The notes under the pieces are model-generated. The model was not told the DNA's origin and did no database searches. It saw only the letters and a list, made by a program, of their open reading frames with translations. 64,000 bases of DNA from positions 38,020 through 102,019 of the forward strand of contig NZ_BOPA01000037.1 in assembly GCF_016863515.1 (NCBI RefSeq). The letters run 5' to 3'. A program made the translations under genes and the position numbers. The stretch's first letter is position 1, and every line of letters begins with the position of its first letter. This document shows positions 51,828-59,258 of this stretch, piece after piece. This DNA is from Micromonospora gifhornensis. Its GTDB lineage: Bacteria; Actinomycetota; Actinomycetes; Mycobacteriales; Micromonosporaceae.

Positions 51828-51886
51828 CGGGTGTCAGGTGGCCCGGTGGCGACCCTCAACGAGGGCCGAACCAGAACGCCGTCGTC

Positions 51887-51919
51887 GGTCGTACGGCCTC
51901 ACTCCGAGGCCGTACGACC
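51887..51919. terminator. Terminator hairpin overlapping DUF4188 stop
   Basis: A perfect 14-bp stem with a 5-base loop (51887-51900 and 51906-51919). It includes the DUF4188 stop codon, so it would terminate the plus-strand read-through and possibly the minus-strand gene at its very end. Confidence 0.6.
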
Positions 51920-52462
51920 GGCGGCGGCCTTCCCGTCCCCGGCCGCCGGCGCGGCCGTCCGCTCCTTCGCCAGTCGGGCGCCCGTGGCGCGACGGTCCAC
52001 AGCGAGATCGCCACGGCGCTCGACCGGTACGTGGGACGTACCCATCGCCAGGCCGGTGGGCGACGGCATGTAGTCGTAGACGGCCTCGTACTCGCCGGAC
52101 CGGACCACGAAGGTCTCGTGCCAGACCCCGACGTCGCCGTTGTTCTTCATCCGCTTGAAGTAGCGCGCCCAGACCTCCGCGTGCGGCTGCTGCGGGTCGT
52201 TGGCGAACCGCTCCAACTGCTCGACGCTACGGAAGTAGCCGATCAGGATCGGCCCCCGGGGAGTCCAGGCGTGGTGGGCGCAGAGTGCGCCGTTCTCCGG
52301 GTCGCTGAACAGCGCCATCAGGATCTTGCGCATGTCGCGGAAGTTCGGGTACCACTTGTGGATCTTCCAGTACCGGTTGATCCGCATGCCCGTGATGAAG
52401 ACAGCGAAGTCACCTTCGATCTCAGCGGTCATCCGAGGCCGCTGCTTCGGCTCATTGCCCAT
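51899..52462 (-). CDS. DUF4188 family protein
   Basis: A 187-residue protein. The core FITGMRINRYWKIHKWYPNF, GYFRSVEQLERFANDPQQPH and GVWHETFVVRSGEYEAVYDYMP match the DUF4188 family, small proteins with a dimeric alpha/beta-barrel look that are sometimes annotated as monooxygenase- or aldoxime-dehydratase-like; no function is established. The C-terminal 45 residues are Ala-rich and probably disordered. GAGGGAG lies ahead of the ATG. It is divergent from the DUF427 gene. Confidence 0.8.
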   Translation of the reverse strand: MGNEPKQRPRMTAEIEGDFAVFITGMRINRYWKIHKWYPNFRDMRKILMALFSDPENGALCAHHAWTPRGPILIGYFRSVEQLERFANDPQQPHAEVWARYFKRMKNNGDVGVWHETFVVRSGEYEAVYDYMPSPTGLAMGTSHVPVERRGDLAVDRRATGARLAKERTAAPAAGDGKAAAGRTASE

Positions 52463-52556
52463 AGCGGGTCACTCCCTCGTCGGGTGCCATCGCACAGCAC
52501 ACGTATGTAGGATTCCAAGAGAGCAGTAGATACTTTGAAATACAAGCATTGACTGT

Positions 52557-52583
52557 GCAACACATGCGACAGACACGTGTTGC
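52557..52583. promoter_or_regulatory. GCAACAC/GTGTTGC inverted repeat
   Basis: Arms 52557-52563 and 52577-52583 in the 135-bp divergent gap, with ACACGTGT at 52573-52580 as in the gap at 38.24 kb. The element lies 15 bases ahead of the DUF427 start, so a bound protein would block its expression. Confidence 0.45.
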
Positions 52584-52597
52584 CGAGGGGATTGCCC

Positions 52598-53380
52598 ATG
52601 CTTGCACCCGCACCACGTTTCGCCCCGCCGGAGGATCGGCTCACCTACCACCACAGCGAACGGTGGGTCCGCGGCCGCATCGGTGCCACCGTCGTCGTGG
52701 ACAGTCGGCGACCGCTGCTGGTCTGGGAACCCGGGATGCCCGTGCCGTTCTACGCCTTCCCGCTGGCCGACCTGGTCGGCGGGACCCTGCGGCCCGCCGA
52801 ACAGCCACCGGAGCCCGGCAGCCGGGCCGGCAGCAGCTTCCACGACCTGACCGTCGACGGAGTCACCCTGCCCAACGCCGCCTGGACCTACCCCGGCGAC
52901 GTCTTCGCGCAGACCGTGTGCCTCGCCTGGCGGGAGTGGTTCGGCCAGGGCATCGAGCGATGGTACGAGGAAGACGAGGAAGTATTCGTACACCCACGTG
53001 ACCCGTTCTCCCGTGTCGACTCGCTGCCCAGCACCCGGCATGTGGTGGTGACCCACGAGGGAGTCGTGCTCGCCGACACCCGACGTCCGGTACTGCTCTT
53101 CGAGACCGGGCTGCCCACCCGCTACTACATTCCCGCCGACGACCTGGTCCAGGAGTTGCTGCTGCCGTCCGAGCACCACACCCGCTGCCCGTACAAGGGG
53201 GTCGCCTCGTACTGGTCGCTGAGTCAGGTGCCCGGAGCCGCCGGGCGGAACATCGCCTGGTACTACCCCGACCCGCTGCCCAGCGTCGCCAACATCGCCG
53301 GGTTTACCGCGTTCTACCCGGAGCGCGTGACGATCCTGGTGGACGGCGAGTCGGTCAGCCCGCCCACGCCACCCCGGTAG
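52598..53380 (+). CDS. DUF427 protein with two repeats
   Basis: A 260-residue protein built of two related halves: DSRRPLLVWEPGMPVPFYAFP and DTRRPVLLFETGLPTRYYIPA occupy matching places, each followed by a YxG/W-rich beta region. This is the DUF427 family, usually a single small beta domain; a double form is common in actinobacteria. No function is established. GAGGGG lies ahead of the ATG at 52598. It is the last gene that shows a cluster-type promoter element, so I place the cluster border after it. Confidence 0.82.
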   Translation: MLAPAPRFAPPEDRLTYHHSERWVRGRIGATVVVDSRRPLLVWEPGMPVPFYAFPLADLVGGTLRPAEQPPEPGSRAGSSFHDLTVDGVTLPNAAWTYPGDVFAQTVCLAWREWFGQGIERWYEEDEEVFVHPRDPFSRVDSLPSTRHVVVTHEGVVLADTRRPVLLFETGLPTRYYIPADDLVQELLLPSEHHTRCPYKGVASYWSLSQVPGAAGRNIAWYYPDPLPSVANIAGFTAFYPERVTILVDGESVSPPTPPR

Positions 53381-53415
53381 GACCGCTCCGCCAACCTGCC
53401 TCGGCAGAAATCCGG

Positions 53416-53571
53416 TGGCAGCCGACCGGCAAGGTCGTCACCGGCGGTGCCGAGTTGGATACCCGCGACACGGCGCGGACCGTCCGCGCCGGCGCGGACG
53501 GCCAGCCGGTCGTCACCGACGGGCCGTACCTGGAACTCAAGGAGGTCATCGGCGGCATCGTCCGGCTGGAG
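53416..53571 (+). pseudogene. YciI/DGPF-family gene fragment
   Basis: About 52 codons translate as a middle piece of a YCII-related (DGPF) protein: GPYLELKEVIGGIVRLE is the family signature region. Both the N terminus and the C-terminal helix are missing, and the frame runs without start. Such genes usually sit beside the type of sigma factor whose remnant follows on the other strand. Confidence 0.65.
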
Positions 53572-54245
53572 TGCGGCGATGCCGGCCTGCAACTGGTACG
53601 GCCCGGTCCGGCCCGGGCGCACCGCCGCGCGTAGCCGCAGCGCCGCCCGTTCGATCGCCGGCCTGTCCCACCGCCGTCGGTCCTGCTTGTCGAGCAGCAC
53701 GATGCGTCCCCACGAGTCGAACCGCGCGGCAGCGCGGGCCTGGTGCAACTCCAACAACGCCGCCAGACCGTCCGCCTCCGGCTCGCCCGGCAGCAACTCG
53801 GCCAGTTGGCGCGCCAACTCGACCCCCTCGCGGGCCAGCTCGCGCCGCTGGGCGGACCGGCTGCTGGACAGGTACCCCTCGTTGAAGACGAGGTAGATCA
53901 CCGAGAGTACGGCCGGCAGCCGGTCGGGATACTCGTGCGGCTGGCGAGCCGGTCGTCCACGCCCGGTTCCGGCGGCGGCTCGGTGGCCAGTCGGGCCAGC
54001 TTCTCGCGGCCGACCGCGTCGCGGCGCAGCCGGTCCAGCGCCCTTCGCCAACCCGTGGTGACCAGCCAACCGGCGGGGCGCTCCGGCACCCCCTCACCCG
54101 GCCAGCGGGCGAGCGCCTCGGCCAGCGCGCCGGACAACGCCTCCTCGGCCCGGTCGAAATCGCCGAGCCGACGGCTGAGCACCCCGAGCATGCCGGCCGC
54201 GTCCGTCCGCCAGATCCGCTCCACAAGTTCTGCCACGTCACCCAC
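53572..54245 (-). pseudogene. ECF sigma factor remnant (large, DUF6596-type)
   Basis: Two pieces in different minus-strand frames. The N-terminal piece (from about 54245) contains the sigma2 part (VERIWRTDAAGMLGVLSRRL and RWRPAGWL-like text). The second, from about 53950, contains LPAVLSVIYLVFNEGYLSSS and the TGPYQLQAGIAA segment of the long C-terminal domain. The sigma4 region that should lie between them is absent, so there is an internal deletion plus a frameshift near 53940, and the 3' end is fused to the antisense of a YciI fragment. It cannot make a working sigma factor. Confidence 0.75.
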
Positions 54246-54363
54246 CCGACCAGGGTGCAACACCCGGAGTGCGTCGTCGTCGACCCGGCTCGGCTCACCA
54301 TGTGATGCAACCCCGCGAGCCACACCTGGCGTGACTAACTCGAATCGGGGATCGGAGGCCTGG

Positions 54364-54867
54364 ATGGGCGATCGCGACACGGCGTTCGCGGAGTACTTCG
54401 CGGCGAGGTCCAGCGCGATGCGCGGCACGGCGTACCTGCTCTGCGGTGACTGGCACCGGGCGGAGGACCTGGTCCAGACCGCCTTCACCAAGCTGTACCT
54501 GGCCTGGCACCGGGTCTCCCGGCACGAGGTGCTCGACGCCTACCTGCGCCAGATCATCGTCCGCACCTTCCTCGACGAGCGACGGCGCGGCTGGTGGCGG
54601 CGGGAGCAGTTGGACGATGCCGACCCTGAGCAGCCGGCACCCACCGACGCACCGGAGAACCGGCTGGTGATGCTCCAGGCCCTGGCCGCCGTACCGCCCC
54701 GCCAACGGGCCGTGCTGGTCCTGCGCTACTGGGAGGACCTGCCCGTCGACGAGGTCGCCCACCTGCTGCGCTGCTCACCGGGGACGGTGAAGAGTCAGGC
54801 CGCCCGCGGCCTGGACACGCTGCGCGGCCTCCTGTCACCCACGTACAGCGGCACCGAGAGAGGGTAA
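54364..54867 (+). CDS. SigE-family ECF sigma factor
   Basis: A 167-residue sigma-70 family protein. Region 2 is FAARSSAMRGTAYLLCGDWHRAEDLVQTAF and region 4 is LPVDEVAHLLRCSPGTVKSQAARGL, both intact. This is the actinobacterial SigE-type of small ECF factor. The ATG at 54364 has GGAGG upstream. The gene behind it, after two bases, encodes a membrane protein, the usual arrangement for control by an anti-sigma-like partner. Nothing connects it to the NRPS cluster. Confidence 0.9.
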   Translation: MGDRDTAFAEYFAARSSAMRGTAYLLCGDWHRAEDLVQTAFTKLYLAWHRVSRHEVLDAYLRQIIVRTFLDERRRGWWRREQLDDADPEQPAPTDAPENRLVMLQALAAVPPRQRAVLVLRYWEDLPVDEVAHLLRCSPGTVKSQAARGLDTLRGLLSPTYSGTERG

Positions 54868-54869
54868 CG

Positions 54870-55673
54870 ATGGACGGACAGCAGTTGCGCGAGGCATTGC
54901 GCGACGAGATGGCGAGCGTCTCCTCGCCACCGCCGCTGGACACGCAGACCATGCTGGGCAGCGCCCGCCGGGCCCGCACCCGGCGTCGTACCGTCCGCGC
55001 CTGCGTCGGATCGGCGGCGGCTGTCGTGGCCGTGGCATTCTTCGGCACCTTCGCCGTCCCGGGTGCCGGCGGCTGGAGCCCCGCGATGATCGGGGCGCCC
55101 TCGTCCGAGGACGACACCGCCTCACCATGGCCGACCGGGCCGGACGGCCTCCCGCAGGAGGACCGCACCGCGCGTGCCGGCACCAGGTACGACCGGGGAG
55201 CCGAGCTTCTCGACCAGCTCCGCGCCGTCGTGCCGGCCAGCTACACCGTGCCGGAGTCCCCGGAGGCCCCGTCACACCAGGCGCAGTACGAGCAGACGGT
55301 CGACGGACTCGACGTGTGGAGCTACTCGTCCTCGGTCACCCTCGCCAAGGGTGAGTGGACGGGCCGCCTGATGGTCGAGGTCCACACCGCAGGCAATCAA
55401 CTGCCGACCGAGCCGTGCGCGCTGGCCCGCCAGTTCTGGGGCATGCAGGGCACCTGCGAACTGGTCACCGTGTCAGCGGCGCAGGTGGGCGTGGTGGTCA
55501 GCCCCGGCGACGACGACCGGTTCGACCAGTGGGCCGCCTACCGGCACCCGGACGGCGTGGTGGTCTTCGTCGCGCAGTCCACCGACCGCGACGGCACCCT
55601 CCAGAGCCGCATGCCCTTCTCCGTCCCGCAACTGGCGTCCCTGGCCACCAACAAACGCTTCCACTTCCAGTAA
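54870..55673 (+). CDS. Single-pass membrane protein, putative sigma-factor partner
   Basis: A 267-residue protein with a cytoplasmic N terminus (about 45 residues, Arg-rich ARRARTRRRTVR), one membrane helix (VGSAAAVVAVAFFGTFAVPG) and a large external domain without recognised motifs. It follows the sigma factor gene by 2 bases, so co-expression is certain by layout. I see no zinc-binding anti-sigma motif (HxxxCxxC), so an anti-sigma role is inferred from position only. Confidence 0.75.
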   Translation: MDGQQLREALRDEMASVSSPPPLDTQTMLGSARRARTRRRTVRACVGSAAAVVAVAFFGTFAVPGAGGWSPAMIGAPSSEDDTASPWPTGPDGLPQEDRTARAGTRYDRGAELLDQLRAVVPASYTVPESPEAPSHQAQYEQTVDGLDVWSYSSSVTLAKGEWTGRLMVEVHTAGNQLPTEPCALARQFWGMQGTCELVTVSAAQVGVVVSPGDDDRFDQWAAYRHPDGVVVFVAQSTDRDGTLQSRMPFSVPQLASLATNKRFHFQ

Positions 55674-55693
55674 GCCGATCCCCGATCCCGGCT

Positions 55694-55745
55694 TAGATCT
55701 TGGTACGAACGCGCCCCCGTAAGGGCGATTTCGTACCAAGATCTA
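55694..55745. repeat. Perfect 16-bp inverted repeat with GC hairpin core
   Basis: Arms at 55694-55709 and 55730-55745 match exactly; the 20-base centre can itself pair (CGCCC with GGGCG). As RNA it would be a very stable hairpin, so it probably terminates the sigma-factor operon. Its AT-containing arms are unlike the other terminators here, leaving room for a protein-binding or mobile-repeat role. Confidence 0.65.
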
Positions 55746-55750
55746 GGGCT

Positions 55751-55773
55751 GATATACCCCTCGGGGGTATATC
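55751..55773. promoter_or_regulatory. CsoR-like copper operator
   Basis: A near-perfect palindrome, GATATACCCC and GGGGTATATC around TCG, 24 bases ahead of the metal ATPase start. Runs of C and G flanked by TATA are the known form of operators of CsoR-family copper sensors. No csoR gene is in the window. Confidence 0.75.
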
Positions 55774-55796
55774 GTGAGCGGGGAGGGAGGGATGGG

Positions 55797-57950
55797 ATGG
55801 CGCGGGACAGCGGGCACGGGGGGCATGGGGGGCAGCACGGCGGGCATGGCGGGCATGGGGGGCATGGGGGGCATGGGGGGCATGGGGGGCATGATCCGGA
55901 GGCGTTTCGGCGTACGTTCTGGCTGAGTCTGGCGCTGACCGTGCCGATCGTGGTCACCAGCCACATGGTGATGGACTGGTTCGGCTACGAACTGGACTTC
56001 CCCGGGATCGACCTGGTGGGGCCGGTGCTGGGCACTGTGGTTTTCGCGTACGGCGGCTGGCCCTTCCTCCAGGGGGCGGTGCGGGAGATCCGCGACCGGG
56101 CTCCCGGCATGATGCTGCTGATCGCGATGGCGATCTCCGTCGCCTACCTGGCGTCGCTGGCCACCGCGCTCGGCGCGTTCGACCTGGACTTCTGGTGGGA
56201 ACTGGCGGCGCTGGTCACCATCATGCTGCTCGGGCACTGGCAGGAGATGAAGGCGATCGGCCAGGCCCAGGGTGCCCTGTCGGCGCTGGCCGCGTTGCTG
56301 CCCGACGACGCGGAACGGCTGGCCCACGACGGTCGGACCGAGCGGGTGCCGGTGGCAGACCTGCGCGTGGGCGACACCGTGCTGGTACGGCCCGGTGCAC
56401 GGGTACCGGCGGACGGTCAGGTCGTCGACGGCCAGGCCGAGATGGACGAGTCGATGATCACCGGCGAGTCCCGGCCGGTGGCGCGGGCGACAGGTGATCG
56501 GGTGGTGGCCGGCACCGTCGCCACCGACGCATCCCTTCGGGTACGCGTCGACGCGGTCGGCGACGACACCGCACTCGCCGGCATTCAGCGGCTGGTGGCA
56601 CAGGCGCAGCAGTCCAGTGGCCGGGCACAGGTGCTGGCCGACCGCTTCGCCGCCTGGTTGTTCTACATCGCCACCGCCACCGCCCTGGTCACCCTGCTGG
56701 TGTGGACCGTGCTCGGCAACCTGGGCGAGGCGGTGGTCCGTACGGTCACCGTGCTGGTCATCGCCTGCCCGCACGCGCTCGGCCTGGCCATCCCCCTGGT
56801 GATCGCCCTGTCCACGGCGGTCGCCGCCAAGGGCGGAATCCTGGTCAAGGACCGGCTGGCGCTGGAGCGGATGCGCACTGTCGACACGGTGCTGTTCGAC
56901 AAGACCGGAACGCTGACCCGAGGCGCACACACCGTGACCGGCATCGCCGCCACCGCCGACCCCCTAGCCCAGCACAGCAACGGGCAGGAGACGGCCGGGC
57001 AGCGGGAGGTGCTGGCGATCGCGGCGGCGGTGGAGGCCGACAGCGAGCATCCGCTGGCCCGGGCGATCGTAACCGCTGCCGAGGCGCAGGGGCTCCGAGG
57101 GACGGCGACGGGTTTCCAGGCGCTGGCCGGTCGGGGCGTACGCGCCGAGGTCGACGGGGTGAGCTACGCCGTGGGCGGACCGGCGCTGCTGCGGGAGTTC
57201 GGCGTCACCGTCCCCGATGCACTGGCCCGACGGCAGGAGGAGTGGTCCCGCCGGGGTGCGGCCGTGCTGCACCTGCTGCGCCTGTCCGCCAGCCAGACAT
57301 CCGAGGGCCGGGGATCGGACGGCCGGGCATCCGACGGCCGGGCGGAGGTGCTCGGTGCGCTCGCGTTGGAGGACGAGGTACGGCCGGAGGCGCGGCAGGC
57401 CATCGCCGACCTACGCCGGCAGGGAATCCGGAAGGTCGTCATGATCACCGGGGACGCCCGTCCGGTTGCCGAGGCCGTCGCCGCCGACCTGGGGTTCCGG
57501 GCCGGTGCGGACGAGGTGTTCGCGGAGGTGCTGCCGGCGGAGAAGGACGACGCGGTGGTCGACCTGCAACGCCGGGGTCTGCGGGTGGCGATGGTGGGCG
57601 ACGGGGTCAACGACGCCCCGGCGCTGGCCCGCGCGAACGTCGGCATCGCGATCGGGGCCGGCACCGACGTGGCGATCGAGTCCGCCGGGGTGGTGCTCGC
57701 CTCCTCCGACCCGCGCGGCGTGACCGGAGTGATCCGACTGTCGCAGGCCGCGTACCGGAAGATGGTCCAGAATCTGGCCTGGGCGGCGGGCTACAACGTG
57801 GTCGCGCTGCCGCTGGCCGCCGGGGTCCTGGCCTGGGCCGGGGTGGCGCTGAGCCCGGCGGTCGCGGCGGTGTTGATGTCCGCCTCGACGATCGTGGTGG
57901 CGCTCAACGCCCAGTTGCTGCGCCGGGTCCGGCTACGCACACCGGACTGA
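55797..57950 (+). CDS. copB: CopB-type (P1B-3) copper/silver-transporting ATPase
   Basis: A 717-residue P-type ATPase. Visible are the His-rich N terminus, the actuator loop DESMITGESRPVA, the transmembrane metal site IACPHALGLAIP (CPH, which marks the CopB group rather than the CPC of CopA), the phosphorylation site FDKTGTLTRG and the hinge GDGVNDAPAL. There is no CxxC heavy-metal domain. A short low-complexity insert (SDGRASDGR) lies in the nucleotide-binding part. It exports copper or silver. GGGAGGGAGGG precedes the ATG, and a CsoR-like operator precedes that. Confidence 0.92.
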   Translation: MARDSGHGGHGGQHGGHGGHGGHGGHGGHGGHDPEAFRRTFWLSLALTVPIVVTSHMVMDWFGYELDFPGIDLVGPVLGTVVFAYGGWPFLQGAVREIRDRAPGMMLLIAMAISVAYLASLATALGAFDLDFWWELAALVTIMLLGHWQEMKAIGQAQGALSALAALLPDDAERLAHDGRTERVPVADLRVGDTVLVRPGARVPADGQVVDGQAEMDESMITGESRPVARATGDRVVAGTVATDASLRVRVDAVGDDTALAGIQRLVAQAQQSSGRAQVLADRFAAWLFYIATATALVTLLVWTVLGNLGEAVVRTVTVLVIACPHALGLAIPLVIALSTAVAAKGGILVKDRLALERMRTVDTVLFDKTGTLTRGAHTVTGIAATADPLAQHSNGQETAGQREVLAIAAAVEADSEHPLARAIVTAAEAQGLRGTATGFQALAGRGVRAEVDGVSYAVGGPALLREFGVTVPDALARRQEEWSRRGAAVLHLLRLSASQTSEGRGSDGRASDGRAEVLGALALEDEVRPEARQAIADLRRQGIRKVVMITGDARPVAEAVAADLGFRAGADEVFAEVLPAEKDDAVVDLQRRGLRVAMVGDGVNDAPALARANVGIAIGAGTDVAIESAGVVLASSDPRGVTGVIRLSQAAYRKMVQNLAWAAGYNVVALPLAAGVLAWAGVALSPAVAAVLMSASTIVVALNAQLLRRVRLRTPD
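55812..55893 (+). repeat. In-frame tandem repeat coding His-Gly-Gly
   Basis: A 9-base unit (GGGCATGGG-like) is repeated in tandem at the start of the ATPase gene and codes for HGG triplets, a metal-binding tail. The perfect later units suggest recent expansion or contraction by slippage. Confidence 0.85.
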
Positions 57951-58036
57951 CGCCGCGTCGCGGAGCCCGGTGGTGACGCCGCAGAGGGAAGATTCGTACA
58001 AGACCCGGCCCGAATACGGCGATCACACTCGACGCC

Positions 58037-58468
58037 ATGGAAACCGGCACCGAGCCCGTACGCTTCGACACCAAGATCGCGGTGCTGCTCCGCGACGACC
58101 TGCCGGTCTGGCAGCGGCTGAACATGACGGCGTTCCTGGTCAGCGGCATCTCCCGGGCAGCGCCCGAGGTGATCGGCGAGCCGTACGCCGACGCCGACGA
58201 CACGCCCTACCTGCCGATGTTCCGGCAGCCGGTGCTGGTCTTCGCCGGGTCGAAGGAGGTGCTGACCGCCGCCCACCAGTGTGCCGTCGGGCGGAGCCTG
58301 CCGCTGGCGGTCTTCACCTTGGACCTGTTCAGCACCGGGAACGACCGGGACAACCGGGCAGCGGTACGCGCGGTCGGCCGCGCCGACCTGGACCTGACCG
58401 GCCTGGCGGTGTACGGCCCCCGCAACGGGGTGGACAAGGTCATCAAGGGTGCCCGGATGCACCCGTAG
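58037..58468 (+). CDS. DUF2000 family protein
   Basis: A 143-residue protein with FDTKIAVLLRDDLPVWQRLNMTAFLVSGI and VYGPRNGVDKVIKGARMHP, matching DUF2000, a family with a peptidyl-tRNA-hydrolase-like fold and no known role. DUF2000 genes are frequently next to AraC regulators, as here: the neighbour converges and the two overlap by 26 bases at their 3' ends. Confidence 0.82.
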   Translation: METGTEPVRFDTKIAVLLRDDLPVWQRLNMTAFLVSGISRAAPEVIGEPYADADDTPYLPMFRQPVLVFAGSKEVLTAAHQCAVGRSLPLAVFTLDLFSTGNDRDNRAAVRAVGRADLDLTGLAVYGPRNGVDKVIKGARMHP

Positions 58469-59258
58469 CACAGGAGCGGTACCGGCCGGGCGTGAAGCCG
58501 AGGACCCGTTTGAAGTGTCGACTCAGGTGTGCCTGGTCGTAGAAGCCGGCCGCGACCGCGACCTCTACGGCGGGCCGACCCTCCCGGAGCAACTGTCGGG
58601 CCAGGTCCACCCGACGTGAGATCACGTACTGGTGCGGCCCGAGTCCGTACGCGGTGGAGAAGGCGCGCACCAGATAGGTGGGGTGGACGTGCAGGGCTTC
58701 GGCGGCGTTCCGCAGGCTCAGCCCGGCGACGACGTGTTCGTCGAGCAGTTCGCGTAGGCGACGCGCGATCCGGGTGTCGCGCACCGCCGGTGCCTCCGGC
58801 GTACGTCGGGTGAGGTGGGCCCGGAGCCGGTCGCGGACGACGGCGAGTTGCACCTCGGCGGCGAACTCGTCACCGGGTGCCGCCACCAGCGCATGCAGCA
58901 GGTCGATCCGCCGCCGCAGCGCCGTGTCGTCGAACGACGGCTGGTCCACGGCGCGGCCCACCAGCCGGTCGCCGAGCTGCTCGGCGTCGAGGTAGAGGAC
59001 CCGTTTGCGGAATCCGCCCGGGGTGGCCGGGCTGCCGTTGTGCGCGACCCCCGGCGGCAGCAGGGTGACCACCTGACGGAACGCGCCGTGTTCGTGACGG
59101 TCGAGGTCGTAGCGGACGATCCCGTCGTCGACCACCAGCAACGTCCAGCTGCCGTGGGTGTGCATGGGGTACGCGTGCTCGGTGAACCGGGCGTGCAGCA
59201 CCTCGGTTATCCCGCTGACCGGCGGCGACCAGACCCGTACCTGCTGCCCGGTGGACAT
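58443..59258 (-). CDS. AraC-family transcription regulator
   Basis: A 271-residue protein with an N-terminal cupin-like sensor (HAYPMHTHGSWTLLVVDDG) and a C-terminal double HTH: LSLRNAAEALHVHPTYLVRAF and VAVAAGFYDQAHLSRHFKRVLGFTPGRYR. Its ATG overlaps the stop of modC by one base, so it is co-transcribed with the molybdate operon. Typical members of this sensor type control an exporter or the DUF2000 gene; the ligand is unknown. Confidence 0.9.
   Translation of the reverse strand: MSTGQQVRVWSPPVSGITEVLHARFTEHAYPMHTHGSWTLLVVDDGIVRYDLDRHEHGAFRQVVTLLPPGVAHNGSPATPGGFRKRVLYLDAEQLGDRLVGRAVDQPSFDDTALRRRIDLLHALVAAPGDEFAAEVQLAVVRDRLRAHLTRRTPEAPAVRDTRIARRLRELLDEHVVAGLSLRNAAEALHVHPTYLVRAFSTAYGLGPHQYVISRRVDLARQLLREGRPAVEVAVAAGFYDQAHLSRHFKRVLGFTPGRYRSCATGASGHP

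Noticed and set aside
1..53380. Classification of the cluster as a siderophore locus
   Set aside because: The chemistry resembles pyochelin/yersiniabactin, but no iron-siderophore ABC importer, binding lipoprotein or reductase is in view, and no iron-box was recognised. The missing left flank could change this.
53314..54069. Open frame of 251 codons read as an intact gene
   Set aside because: Only the middle resembles a sigma-factor C-terminal domain; the start is a frame-shifted N-terminal part and the end is antisense to a YciI fragment, so it is part of a pseudogene.
55694..55745. Inverted repeat considered as transposon ends
   Set aside because: The arms are only 20 bases apart and no transposase or target duplication is present.
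55812..55893. Tandem repeat considered as a CRISPR-like array
   Set aside because: There are no spacers; the repeat is in frame and codes for HGG at the start of the copper ATPase.
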